Source: Anadara kagoshimensis
Taxonomy: Eukaryota; Mollusca; Bivalvia; Arcoida; Arcidae
Direction of reading: 5' to 3'
Assembly: GCA_021292105.1 (NCBI GenBank)
Contig: CM037867.1
Location: 10,860,721 to 10,924,720 of the forward strand
Length of the DNA stretch: 64,000 nt
Below the pieces are notes generated by a model that did not search any database, had not been told where the DNA came from, and saw only the letters and a program-made list of their open reading frames with translations. The translations under genes and the position numbers were made by a program. Shown one piece after another: positions 47,240 to 58,509 of this stretch (position 1 is the first letter of the stretch; each line of letters begins with the position of its first letter).

Positions 47240-50200
47240 TGTTTGCTTCTAGAGTCAAACCTATCTTAGTAACTACATGTCTATAGTGGTCACGTTTGTT
47301 TAGTCTCACCATTTTTAATATATAATTAAATTACGTATCTGAAAATTGAAGTCATCTTTGTTCAGTATTAGTGACGACCTGTCTATAGTGGTAAGATTTG
47401 TTTGGTTTAATGCATTGTGCATTGTACTTTAAACATTTATACACATGCACCTTAAAGTTACTTGGCTTCAAAACCAAGGTCACATATTCCGTATTAACCT
47501 TGTTTTGAGAACTGATGAACTTTAATTGAGCGCAAACAAATTAAGTAATACGCTGTTTCTGAGATACAAAGTTCCGGACGAAGTATCACGTGACTATCAT
47601 CACCACGTGACTTTATTAAGGGCACTTTTTTGCCGCTTCGATTTTAAACAATGAAGTGAATCGCTACATGACATTATTTTCAGTGATAAATTAAAAATGA
47701 CAATTTCTCGTCTAAAAATATCATTTGAAAATCTTTAAAGTGTTGTAAAAAATGATATAGGCAATTTAAAAAAGATTTTTTATTGATTGAATTTCGGTGG
47801 ACACGGCGCTGCATGTTGTGATCAGGTGATCGTTGCATACGAGATTTCGAGCGACCGAAATTCCTATTTTGCACCAGATATATTTTAGTTTATTTTGTCA
47901 AATAATAAATAATTCAATTTAAATCAAGTGGAAAATCTAGCAGTCTAAACTTAAGTAAAGCAGCGTATCTCCATCTAATTTCTCCTTGCCTGAATAGGGG
48001 TTTCCTACTGCCACAGACAAAAATATCCGATAAATCTTTATGAACTATATTTAGATGTTAAAATGTCATTAAATCTATTTGTTTAAAGTATTTTAATTTT
48101 TTGATGCAGGTATACGTTCGAAAAAAAGGTGTAATAAGTGTTTAAATACAGCCCATCGCTAGCACCCTCCAGTCGATCAATGTTGACATTTGTGTATTGA
48201 CCTAAATTACAGACAAGTCACGTGATTTAGGTAAATGCTAAAATCCGAATTGGCAATGATTACATACATCCAAGAAACGGCGTATAGATCAGTTTCTTTT
48301 TACAAATCTCACAAACAATCTGATTTGACCCGAATGAGTGTATAAATAAACATCTATTGTTTTCTCTGAAATGTTAGTTTGAAGTTGAGTGGGTGTCATT
48401 GTTTATTAGATTCAATATAAAAACTTAATGAACATTTTCAAGGTTAATGCATTGTGTATTTTACCTTCAACACATATAGCACACAAGCCATAGAGTTGCA
48501 TGGCTTCAAATTAAAACCAGGTCACATATTCCGTGTTCACCTTGTTTTGAGAATTGGAGAACTTTTAATGAGCGCAAAAACTGAAGTAATATATCTAAAA
48601 TATTAATCTATAGGTGGGTGTCGTTTCTTTTAATCGTATACTGTATATTTTAACAAAACGTAATAAACATTTCTAAGTGCATTCTGCATAATGGATTGTG
48701 CATTGTACTTTCAACACTTACAGCACACACGTCTTAAAGCAACCAGGTCATATATTATGTATTGACGTATTGAGAACCAAAAACAAACATACTAATGATA
48801 ATCCATGACTAAATCACAATCCAGAAGCAAGTAAAAACTTTGGAACTGACAAGTCAGATTATACACGTAAATTACCACCAGGGAAGTGAGGCCGGGTGGT
48901 CCGGAAGGGTAAGCACCTCCTGTTTAACTAGCTACATCCGACACGTGTGTAATCGAAATTGTGTGAAAGAAACATGGAACTATAAGACGTCAAATATATC
49001 CAGGGCAATCCTGGACATAGACACATCAAACTTATCAACAATACTCTGATGACGCCCATAAAACTTTTTAAGGTCTTGATGAGCTTGGCTTGCAATATCA
49101 CTGAGTCAACAATTTATTTTCAAGCAGCCTACTTCGTTGTACAAAGTCCCCACAGTTGGAACAAGCTCTACCACAGCATATTAATTGGGAAACAAATACA
49201 CCATAAGCAGGAGAAGCAGGTATATTGTTGCATCGAAAAGGAAAGTTGACAGTAGAAAAATTGAAGTCATCGCGTTTGCCATAAAGTTTCAAATATAGCC
49301 TTTCGCGGGCATCATAATTGACAAACTTTCAATGTGCGCAAAAATTAAGTAATTGATCAATTTCCTCATACAAATCTCGTAGAACAATTTGTTGTGTCCC
49401 GAATGTGAGTGTATAATTATATATTTTAATTTCTCCCTCTGAAATGGTAATCTATGGGCGAGTGGATATGGCTTCACAACCAGGCCACATCATACCATAC
49501 TTTGCATTTAAAGCTGATGAACGTTTACTGAGTGCAAAAAAATAATAAATCGTTTTCCTCTTAGAAATCTCGTAAAACAATTTTATTTGATTTTAAGAAA
49601 TCTGAATTTCATCTCAAATGCAATCTGTAGGTGGGTGGGTGTAGTTTTTCCCATATATTGATATATGCATTGTACATTTTACCTTCAACACTTATAGCAC
49701 GAAAAACCTGAAAGTTGCATGGGTTCAAAAGTAGGTCACATATTCATATAAACCTTGTTTTAGAGAACTGGTGAACTTTTAATGAGCACAAAAACTAAAG
49801 TAATAGATCTAAAATGTTAATCTATAGATGGTGGGTGTCGTTTCTTTTAATCAAATAATGTGTATTTAAAAAAACCTCAATGGACATTTCCCAGTTCATT
49901 ATGATCGTGCATTGTATTTTTAACACTTACAGCACACACGCCTTTCAAAACTAGGTCACATTTTCCGTACTGACCTTGTACTGAAAACGAATGAACTTTT
50001 AATTAGAGCAAAAAATTAAGTAATACATCAGTTGCATCTTATAAATCCCATAAACGATCTGATTTGACCTGAATAAGTGTATAAGTAAACATCTATTTTG
50101 TTCTCTGAAATGTTAATTTGAAGTTGAGTGGGTGTCGTTATTAGATTCAATATGGAAAATTAATGAACATTTTCAAGGTTAATGCATTGTGTATTTTACC

Positions 50201-50780
50201 TTCAACACGTATAGCACACAAGTCATAGAGTTACATGGCTTCAAAACCAGGTCACCTTTTCTTTATTAACCCTGTTTTTAAAATTGATGAAATTTTAATC
50301 AGCGCAAAAAAAAAAAAAAAAAGATCAGCTTCCTCTTAGAAATCTCGTAAAATAATTTGATTTAACCCGAAAAAAGTTTTGAAATAAATATTAATTTCTT
50401 CTCAAATGTGAATCTGTAGGTGGGTGGGTATCGTTTTTATAATCAAATAATGTATATTTTTAAATAAGAAATTCAAGTTAGTTAAATGCATAGTGCATTA
50501 AACTTTCAATATCTAAAGCTAACAAAGCATTAGAAAGCATGCTGTCAAAGCCAGGTCATATATACTATTTGCCTGTATTATTCACTTTATCACCTGTAAG
50601 AGTACGACACTGATGCAGTTTTATTGGGTACAAAAAATTAATTAATAGATCAGTTTCCTGTTACAAATGTCGTAAACCCTTCTGATATGACCTGGATACG
50701 TGTTTATATAAATCTTTTTTTCTCTTTGTGAAATGTCAATCTGTAAGTGAGTGGGTGTCGAATTTTATCATATATTTAAA
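47240..50780. repeat. R5: degenerate array of ~220-310-bp units
   Basis: A block with GCATTGTGYATT, TTCAACACTTATAGCACACA, CATGGCTTCAAAACCAGGTC, ACATATTCCGTATTAACCTT, GAACTTTTAATGAGCGCAAA, AATCTCGTAAAACAATTTGA and GTAGGTGGGTGGGTGTCG recurs. The AGGTCA marker is near 47475, 48516, 48740, 49472, 49732, 49949, 50238 and 50551. An R1 copy (48775-49265) interrupts it. At 47275 and 47389 a ~115-bp sub-repeat (CTGTCTATAGTGGT) begins the array. Confidence 0.7.
48775..49265 (+). repeat. R1 copy, forward, longest (segments a-d)
   Basis: AACAAACATACTAATGATAA, CACCAGGGAAGTGAGGCCGG, AACTATAAGACGTCAAATAT, AGCTTGGCTTGCAATATCAC, CCACAGTTGGAACAAGCTCT, ACACCATAAGCAGGAGAAGC and GGAAAGTTGACAG. It serves as the reference for full R1 length, about 490 bp, and is inserted in the R5 array. 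Confidence 0.88.
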
Positions 50781-51290
50781 TATATTTTAATATTAACTTA
50801 TTGAACATGCAGCATACAAATTTACGAGACTTTACGCTGGTAAAAGTCAAAGGAGCATTAATTAATTCAAGTTTGAATAGACTGACACAAATTCGAATCC
50901 GATCTCTAAATTATCAAATGAATATATGTCAGCATAATTAAGTTACATACCCCAGTAACAGATCAATGGAAAGGGACAAACTTCAAATTTGATATGTGAC
51001 TTGTAGTCATGGTAAGCTGCCAAAACAACAATAAAATGGTAAATTTTAAATATAATTAAACGACTCTATTTGTATATAAGCCAATAATACATGTTGTAAA
51101 TTGAACCATTTTCTTAATTGATGACGCTGTTTCAATTTTTTCCAGAAAATACCATTAAAATGTTTGATGTAGTTTTCAGAATATTGGATCAACATTCTAA
51201 AGACTACGTCAAACTTTTTTTAAAGAAGAAAAGCAATCAGTTTTGTTTTTGTTTTCTAATAAAACTAGTTCCCTGTTAAGGGAGAAAAGC

Positions 51291-52012
51291 TAGCATTGTT
51301 GTTTTTAGAGGTGTTTCTGGGAGTGTGGGCCGAGGATTGTTGTTTTTAGAGGTGTTTCCGGGAGTGTGGGCGAGCATTGTTGTTTTTAGAGGTGTTTCCG
51401 GGAGTGTTGGCGGGCATTGTTGTTTGTATAGGTGTTTCCGGGAGTGTTGGCGAGCATTGTTGTTTGTATAGGTGTTTCCGGGAGTGTTGGCGGGCATTGT
51501 TGTTTTTAGAGGTGTTTCCGGGAGTGTTGGCGAGCATTGTTGTTTTTAGAGGTGTTTCCGGGAATGTGGGCGGGCATTGTTGTTTTTAGAGGTGTTTCCG
51601 GGAGTGTTGGCGAGCATTGTTGTTTTTAGAGGTGTTTCCGGGAGTGTTGGCGAGCATTGTTGTTTGTATAGGTGTTTCCGGGAGTGTTGGCGGGCATTGT
51701 TGTTTTTTAGAGGTGTTTCCGGGAATGTGGGCGAGCACTGTTGTTTTTTAGAGGTGTTTCCGGGAATGTGGGCGAGCACTGTTGTCTTTAGAGATGTTTC
51801 CGTGGGTGTGGGCGAGCATTGTTGTTTTTAGAGGTGTTTCCGGGAGTGTGGGCGAGCATTGTTGGTTTAAGAGGTGTTTCCGGGAGTGTGAGCGAGCATT
51901 CGTGTTTTTAGAGGTGTTTCCGGGAGTGTGGGCGGGTATTGTTTGTTTTTAGAGATGTTTCCGCGAGTGTGGGCTAGCATTGTTGTTTTTAGAGGTGTTT
52001 CCGGGAGTGTAG
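51291..52012. repeat. 40-bp minisatellite, 18 units
   Basis: Head-to-tail units of 40 bp (plus-strand parts GCATTGTTGTTTTTAGAGG, TGTTTCCGGGAGTG and TTGGCGA). Variants alternate between TTTTTAGAGG and TTTGTATAGG and between GTTGG and GTGGG; a few units have 1-bp insertions. Because 40 is not a multiple of three, reading frames cycle every three units; the long open frames seen on both strands are a by-product. It is GC-richer than its surroundings. Confidence 0.95.
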
Positions 52013-52120
52013 GAATACAGGACGTAAACTGAAATATTCAATTAAATTTATTTTCAAGCTGAATTTATTTTTCTATAACTGCTTAATGAAAAAATTCTCC
52101 ATTAGATTTTGTAATATTAG

Positions 52121-52121
52121 G

Positions 52122-52185
<64 letters not shown>
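52121..52185. repeat. (TA)n microsatellite
   Basis: About 32 TA units, directly followed by a reversed R1 copy. Confidence 0.96.
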
Positions 52186-52187
<2 letters not shown>

Positions 52188-52189
52188 AC

Positions 52190-52345
52190 GTATTTATTAA
52201 TGCTTACCCTTCCGGAACACCCGGCATCACTTCCCCGAATTAAGTTTATTTTGATAGCCAGTTTTCAAAAGATATTAAAGTGTATACTTTGCTTTTTTAA
52301 TTCTGATTAGGACAAAGACTGGTACGTTTGTTTTTGGTGAAATTG
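52190..52345 (-). repeat. R1 copy, reverse, after a (TA)n tract
   Basis: AATGCTTACCCTTCCGGAAC, ACCCGGCATCACTTCCC and GGACAAAGACTGGTACGTTT, then GTTTTTG. Confidence 0.7.
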
Positions 52346-52656
52346 GTGGAAGTTTGTACAACATTCTGAACATATAACGAAATGGTACATATATTTTTCT
52401 GGTTAAATTGTTTACAAGTTACAGCGTAAGCCTCGGTTTTGATTTAATATGTTTTTTACGAGATATAGTTCCAATTCATTTCAACACATCGGAAGTGGTA
52501 CATGAGATTAAACATTTAAACTGCATTATGCAGTGTAATTATAACATTGAACTTTCATTTCATACAACTGGTTAGCATAATACAGTCACCACATGTATAT
52601 ACATTCAAATAATACTCAATAGACGTGTTTCCGTGTTATATCATGCAAGTAACGGT

Positions 52657-52862
52657 ACAGGCCTGTCGAAGTGTTGACACTAGAAAAGACTTGAAACACG
52701 GCTGCCGAGAGGCTGATATAAGGATAGCAAGTGACCAAAATGCTGCCTGTGATATATATATATATATATATATATATCAGCTGCCAAAAAGCTGTCGTGG
52801 TATAATTCACGAGGGTCGAGATGAGTTGTCGAATAAGCACTAATTCATAAGCTTAATATTAA
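52657..52862. mobile_element. R6 element, decayed copy with an internal (TA)n tract
   Basis: It starts CAGGCCTGTCGAAGTGTTGA and shares GGCTGCCGAGAGGCTGATAT and the GGTCGAGATGAG...GCACTAATTC end region with the 41442 copy. The right terminus is degraded. A (TA)12 tract (52752-52777) sits in the middle. Confidence 0.55.
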
Positions 52863-53384
52863 AAATATATGTTCTGTAACTCGGCTGTGAAGTCAAATGA
52901 ATAGCAGCTTAACTGAATGATAAGCAGAACATGGGATACCAATGATAATTTTGAAGCTTGTCTATTAGCGCTGTCGGTTATACAATTGTTTGTGTCTATT
53001 AGCTCTTTCGTTAACAATTATTCATTTCAATTGCTCACACTTTCAAAAAAATCTGATAATATTTTTGCTATTCGCACTTTTTGGAACAATACATGTTGTG
53101 TAACATAATTAAGTTGTCACAGTCAAGATAATTACGTTACCTGGGAAGTGGAAGTGAAAACTTTACATTTCTGATCAATAACATAATGTTTAATTAAAAG
53201 TACATACAACTTTATTTAATTGCTTTTATTAGTTTTAATTTCGATGTTTAGCAACAATTACAGGAAATTAAATGTCTTGTATTATGTTGAAAAGGGGAAT
53301 GGTTTGACATAACAAAAGATATTCTGATTAATGTTTCTCGCGAAATACTTTATCATTACTAATTTAGAATATTACCGGGTATTT

Positions 53385-53460
53385 TACTCAATTCCCTGGT
53401 GGAAGTTTACTTGTTTCATTTTCAAATTTTAAATTGGTTGAGTGGGAATAAAACATTTAA
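53385..53460 (-). repeat. R1 fragment, reverse
   Basis: CAATTCCCTGGTGGAAGTTT then ACTTGTTTCATTTTCA only. Confidence 0.45.
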
Positions 53461-55172
53461 ATAATTTTAGACAAATGTTATTATTTAAAGAATTTACTTC
53501 AATGTTTCCCTGGCCAGTTAATATTTCGAAATCTGGTTCTTTAATTAATGACGAAGGAACAAAAGGCATTCAATTCTTTTTTATTTAAAAATCAAATCTG
53601 GAATAAATTGAAAATTGTTGAAAAAATACTTGTTTAATGCTCGGAAATTTCTTTTTCTTCGTGTAAATGCGCAATATCTGGAGCAGTCAATCTGCCGAAC
53701 CTACATAATTTTCAATATCGTTCTAATGCAAGTAACAAAGACGTTCATGATGAATTCATTGTTAAACATACTTAGTTTTAATTTAATTCTTGTTTAATAA
53801 CATCAGCGTCTTTCAAAGTACTTCGATTCTTTTGTTTCTAAATGCAAAAAGCTTGTCGAATGAACAATTACTGCCTTTTTTCAAATTTTGGTCAGAGTTC
53901 TGTCCGGGGTTCGAATCCGAGGCCTCTCATATACAAAGCGAGCACTATATAAACTGAGTTATCGTAGCGGTATATATGATAGTAACCTTATAACAGAATA
54001 ATGTACTGTGTATAATAGTTTATTCAAATTTGTCCTTAACATTGCTTCTTTATGTCAAGGATCTTCATAATATGTAATTGTGCTACCTCTTCAATATTAT
54101 TCACCTACTTGGTATTGTTTTCGATTTAGTCCTGATATGTTGTATTTTACAAAATCCATGTGTTAAATGGTTTTTATTATTTCTGTCATATACTACTTTT
54201 GAATGCATTATTTCATCAAAGATTCAAAGGCAGCACATGACATTATTCTGATAAGCTCATCTTAACCTTTTCTCTGTTTTTCATTTTAATAATTGGTTTT
54301 GATTCTTAAAACATATCTGTTATGCTTGTAAATGCTTTTAAAAACGCTGCATGTAGGTCGACTAGCTATAGAATAAGCCAATTCGTGCTCTAAATGCTTT
54401 ATAAATTTTATATGTGCTGAAATAAGGTCCTACGTGGTTTAGTTTGCAGCAAGCAGTAGCGTTATTTCTGATACTATCGAAATTACTGATAAATCATGAA
54501 AAGACGAACTACTTGTGATTTCACAGTAAATGTAAAAAGATCACTTAATTCTATGTTATTTATTTTTAGTAAACTTTTAGGAGAATCATTGCACAACGTA
54601 TACCTTCCAACCTAATCAACCCTGATTACGTCATCTTACACGTGTTACGTACATATGTGTGTGTAAAAAGCTACCTGGGTAGCATTTAAGCTGCGATTCT
54701 AATACATCAAACATTGTTCCAACCCGTTTTATTTTATCGATATATTTTTGTTTTTTTATATTTATATAGATTTTCGTTAACAAAGAAGATTTTCTAGTTG
54801 AAAGTGTCGATGTATCATCTATTCACTATCATGCTTATGTCTTCCCGCGTTTTTATCAATCACTGTTGTTTTAAACAAACTGCCATTTAAGAGATCGCGA
54901 TAAAATTTAAAATAAACTCGAATAATTCCAAAACATTACGAGTAGAAAAAAAAATTGAAAATTTGAGGGATTTCTGTCCTAAAGGTAATCAAATTTCATA
55001 GATACATATTACACGTGATAATATACAAGATTTAGAAATCAAATCAAAGTACTGACGGTGCTGACCTCTGTATGACTCTGGTTTACCAAATACCAATGTT
55101 ATTAGAATTATAGCCAACCGAACAATATGATAAATGGATAATTTGGTATTGAAATATTTGGCAATTTTACAT
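53460..55172. other. AT-rich non-coding stretch
   Basis: Holds only the tRNA-Thr-like relic at 53897-53970. Confidence 0.55.
53897..53970 (-). pseudogene. tRNA-Thr-like relic
   Basis: The minus strand reads CCGCTAC, then an A-box-like TAACTCAGTT, GCTCGCTTTGTATATGAG in the anticodon-arm position (anticodon TGT, Thr) and a T arm with GGATTCGAACCCC. The 3' acceptor strand does not pair with the 5' strand and the anticodon stem has mismatches, so this is a pseudogene or the head of a tRNA-derived element. Confidence 0.5.
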
Positions 55173-55173
55173 A

Positions 55174-55360
55174 CAGTAAAACCTCGATTCATCGCCACCA
55201 TTTGTTCAGTCAAATTTTGGCGTTATAAAGGGGTTTGGCGATAAAATGAGAGAGGCTCATAAAGAAAAACATAAACAAAATGGATTTTGGGACTTCAAAA
55301 TAGTGTGGCGATAAGCGAGATGTCAAAGTTATCGAGGGGCATTATAATGAGGTTTTACCG
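55174..55360. mobile_element. pogo/Tigger-type MITE
   Basis: Starts CAGTAAAACCTCGATTCATC; the end, reverse-complemented, is CGGTAAAACCTCATTATAAT. It is flanked by TA on both sides (55172-55173, 55361-55362), the target duplication expected for Tc1/mariner and pogo elements. Internal GGCGATAA repeats give further self-complementarity. 187 bp, no transposase. Confidence 0.75.
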
Positions 55361-55361
55361 T

Positions 55362-56105
55362 ACTTGGAAATGTATCTGTACTGACATAAAATTTGATTGA
55401 CACCGTCTATTATTTAAATCATGTTTTAGTACATATACAATGCAGCACATGTAAATGTGTCGAAAGTTTTAACACAATTTTTATATCCGAATTAATATCT
55501 GATTTGTATATCATAAACATCTATATGTATATAAATGATGTCGACATTTCATGTGGCGTAAGTATGACGAGATCATCTTGCGTTTGTGTGTGTCTACAAA
55601 GTGCTAGACAAATATCAAGATATATCTTCATGACATTGAACCATCAATAACGTCCACTACACTAATTAGCTAACGAAACGTTAGATAACATCGGTTCTTT
55701 GATAGCTAAATCTTAGCAGCATTTTAGCCCTTGTCGTCTATCTATCGACATCTTTTCTAAAACTTGCTATCCTTCTTGGTCACTCGATTTTACAACCGAA
55801 CATCGATTCCTTTTCGTTACATTTAGCTCAGTGTTAAGCTTTAGACATCTCTGTATTGCAGTTGAGTTCATTGCAATAATGAAGTTTTACGTCCCAATAA
55901 AGATCCCTTCTCTAAAGTCGGAATGTGTTGGAAACCGGATTACGAGGATAAAACTAACCGGATTTGATTCAAACCTAGGTGGTAAGAGGGGTGTCATCCA
56001 CGCGTTCTTAACCAATCAATCGCCGACGCCCCGACCTAGATGTAGTGTATGTCTAATTAAACCATAAAGACTAACAATTACCAAAAGAAACAGATGTAGT
56101 TGTAA
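55362..56105. other. non-coding stretch, GC-richer toward 55.9-56.05 kb
   Basis: An R6-like end motif (GTCGAAAGTTTTAACAC, about 55459) stands alone. The 78-codon frame at 55831-56067 has no family features. Confidence 0.45.
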
Positions 56106-56280
56106 TCAAACACAAACATACCAATCTATGTCAAAACCACAATCCTAAAAACAAAGTACATATCAACACAAACAAACCGTTCCATGCCAAAATCATAATT
56201 CCAAAGCGAAGCAAAAACTTAAAAAATTTGCAAATTAAGTTAAACGCATGAACTTCCACATTGGGAATTAGGCGAAATTT
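56105..56280 (+). repeat. R1 fragments, forward, doubled 5' end
   Basis: Two R1 starts follow each other (ACACAAACATACCAATCTAT at about 56109; ACACAAACAAACCGTTCCAT at about 56164); the second continues to GAACTTCCACATTGGGAA. Confidence 0.6.
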
Positions 56281-56360
56281 AACTTTTTTTTCTGTGAATA
56301 GCAATAGAAGTCCATGAGAACTTTTAGTCAGGTTTTATTACAGATAATACAAAAAAGAGC

Positions 56361-56362
<2 letters not shown>

Positions 56363-56391
<29 letters not shown>
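56363..56391. repeat. (GA)n microsatellite
   Basis: About 14 GA units. Confidence 0.95.
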
Positions 56392-56611
56392 TTAATTTCG
56401 AATAAAAATATCATTAATATTAATTTTAGAGAGTTTATTTAAAAGAAAATAAATTTTTATTTTTGAATTGAATTATAAAATAAAAATTAATGTTACATAT
56501 GGCTAAAAATTACACTATAGGTAAGATAGAACACGGCCTCCAAAATCTATAAAACACAACGCTTGTTTACCTCAATAGACGTTCCGAAAGAAGAGTTTTT
56601 ATTAAATGAAA

Positions 56612-56745
56612 ACATTAAAAACAAACATCCCAATTAATGTCAAAATCATTATTTTAAAGAGACGAAATCACTTTGAAACTGGCAAATGAAGTTAAACATG
56701 TGAACCTCCACCATGGAAGTGGGACCTGGTGCTCAAGATTTGTAC
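56612..56745 (+). repeat. R1 copy, forward, segment a
   Basis: AAAACAAACATCCCAATTAA, ACTGGCAAATGAAGTTAAAC and CACCATGGAAGTGGGACCTG, then GTGCTC. Confidence 0.65.
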
Positions 56746-56854
56746 ATGTAACTACATGCTCTTATCTCGTTGGTTATGAATATCGTCGTTAGCAATTTAT
56801 TTCCAACTTTATTTATAAAATGTAACCTTATTATCCAACGAAAGGCTATATGAC

Positions 56855-57025
56855 AAATGTTATTACTACAATTTTTCTTTTGTCAACTTTTTTTCTATGC
56901 AGCAAATATACCTGTTTCTCCTGCTTATGGTGTACTTGTTTCACAATAATACGCTATGGTAAAGCTTGTTCCCACTGCGGGAACTTTAACAACCAAACAA
57001 ATTGCTTACAAAAAATCGGCATCAC
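56855..57025 (-). repeat. R1 segments d-c, reverse
   Basis: CTTTTGTCAACTTTTTTTCT, ACCTGTTTCTCCTGCTTATG and GCTTGTTCCCACTGCGGGAA are the reverse of 49140-49260. Confidence 0.75.
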
Positions 57026-57039
57026 AATATTGTTGATAA

Positions 57040-57205
57040 TCAAAAACAAACATACTAATCCATTTCCGAATCACAATCCAGAAGCAAAGTAAAAACTTTG
57101 GAACTGACAAGTTAGGTTAGACACGTGAACTTCCACCAGGGAAGTGAGGCCGGGTGCTCCAAAAGGGTAAGCACCTACTGTTTAGCTAGCTACACCCGCC
57201 ACGTG
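57040..57205 (+). repeat. R1 segment a, forward (left arm of inverted pair)
   Basis: AACAAACATACTAATCCATT through ACACGTGAACTTCCACCAGG and AGCTACACCCGCCACGTG. Nearly consensus. Confidence 0.88.
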
Positions 57206-57211
57206 ATAACT

Positions 57212-57445
57212 ATGATGCCATTGTGTCCAGGATTGACCTTGATATATTTGACTTACCATTGTTCGATTTCCCTTCACTCTCGATTTTTATTAAACATGTG
57301 GCAGGTGTAGCTAGCAAAGCAAGAGGTGCTTACCCTTCCTGGTTGGAGGTTCACGTGTTTAACTTAACTTGTCAGTTTCAAAGTTTTTACTTTGCTTTTG
57401 AATTGTAATTTGGACATTGGTTTATATGTTTGTTTTTTTTATTGT
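57212..57445 (-). repeat. R1 segments b-a, reverse (right arm of inverted pair)
   Basis: ATTGTGTCCAGGATTGACCT, GGCAGGTGTAGCTAGCAAAG, GAGGTTCACGTGTTTAACTT and ATATGTTTGTTTTTTTTATT. Confidence 0.85.
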
Positions 57446-58186
57446 ATACTTATAGCTTTTGAACGTGATTTCTATAAAGATGTTGTTTAAATTGTCTTTT
57501 CTTAGCTTGATCATATAAGTACTTTTCTTAAACTTTATAAATTCTTACTGATTATATAAGCATTTTTTCAATTTGTATCTATGAAGATATTTTTAGTTTA
57601 GCTTTTCTCTCTTATGATATTCAACCATTTTGTGTCTTTAGCGGTTTTCAACTCAATGCCTGATGATCAGTATGAACGTCAACCCGGCTTTTTCCGAGAA
57701 CTGTGTTTCGGTTTTAAATTTTTTTTATCCTTCCGCCGATTTGAAAATTGGGATTACTTTTTGACAAGTGTGTGAAGAACAATTTTTAAAATTTTAGTCA
57801 GCAACTCGTTTTTATCTCTGAATTAAGATAATAAAATGTAACCGGAATTGTTAAAAGTAGTTGTGGACGAGTTTCATATATTCTGATTTTTTTATGTTAA
57901 AACCCTGCTCATAACATCCGGTGATATATTGAACACAATTCCCGATTTTGCCTCGTCCAAAGGTTCGCCATTTTTTGCCCAATTTTATTCCATTTTTGCA
58001 AGTTCACAAATTTTAAAGAATCCCTACGCCAGCGGCTTTGGCGTTCCTACTGGATATTTGATAAATTCAGTTTAATTATATAATGGTTTATGTGTGACCA
58101 AAATCTCCATAATTGTTTATCATAAACTTACATTACCAACGCTCATTTACATTGACAATATATGACTAAACACACTTATCATCAGT
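57445..58186 (+). other. upstream flank of the SLC22-like gene
   Basis: AT-rich. No CpG island, no clear first non-coding exon and no repeat copy are visible between the inverted R1 pair and the TATA-like tract. Confidence 0.5.
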
Positions 58187-58200
58187 TTATATATATATAA
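58186..58200 (+). promoter_or_regulatory. TATA-like element upstream of the SLC22-like gene
   Basis: An alternating TA tract ending TATATAA lies about 80 bp before the ATG at 58280, a plausible core promoter with a short 5' UTR. Such tracts are common by chance in this AT-rich DNA, and an upstream non-coding first exon cannot be excluded. Confidence 0.3.
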
Positions 58201-58279
58201 TTGGTGACCTACAAGCTACTGTATCAGTTACAACAGGGATATATCCATATATTGTAAACCGGTCTTTATATCCCTTGTG

Positions 58280-58509
58280 ATGGAGAAATCGGACTATAAA
58301 ATTGTGGATAGATTTGATGTTAGTGACAAAGAAACAGAAATTATCCCTGGAAACGAGACAAATTCGACATCATATGATGATTTTATCGTTCATCTTGGAG
58401 AATTTGGAAGATATCAAAAAATTATTTATTTTCTGACGGCACTACCAGCAGCATGTGTTGCGTTTGCACCAATGTCCACTGTTTTTACATTCGGAGAGCA
58501 GTCATTCAG
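58280..58509 (+). CDS. SLC22-like gene, exon 1
   Basis: It codes residues 1-76 plus two bases of codon 77 and ends CAG|GTGAGA. It holds the cytoplasmic N-terminus, the GEFGRYQ motif (residues 40-46) that precedes TM1 in this family, and TM1 itself. Sequons at N25 and N28 lie before TM1 and are probably cytoplasmic, hence unused. The first ATG is at 58280; the GTG three bases upstream is not a credible eukaryotic start. Confidence 0.92.

Noticed and set aside
51291-52012. CRISPR-like regular repeats
   Set aside because: Units are contiguous 40-bp tandem repeats without unique spacers in a eukaryotic context; it is a minisatellite.
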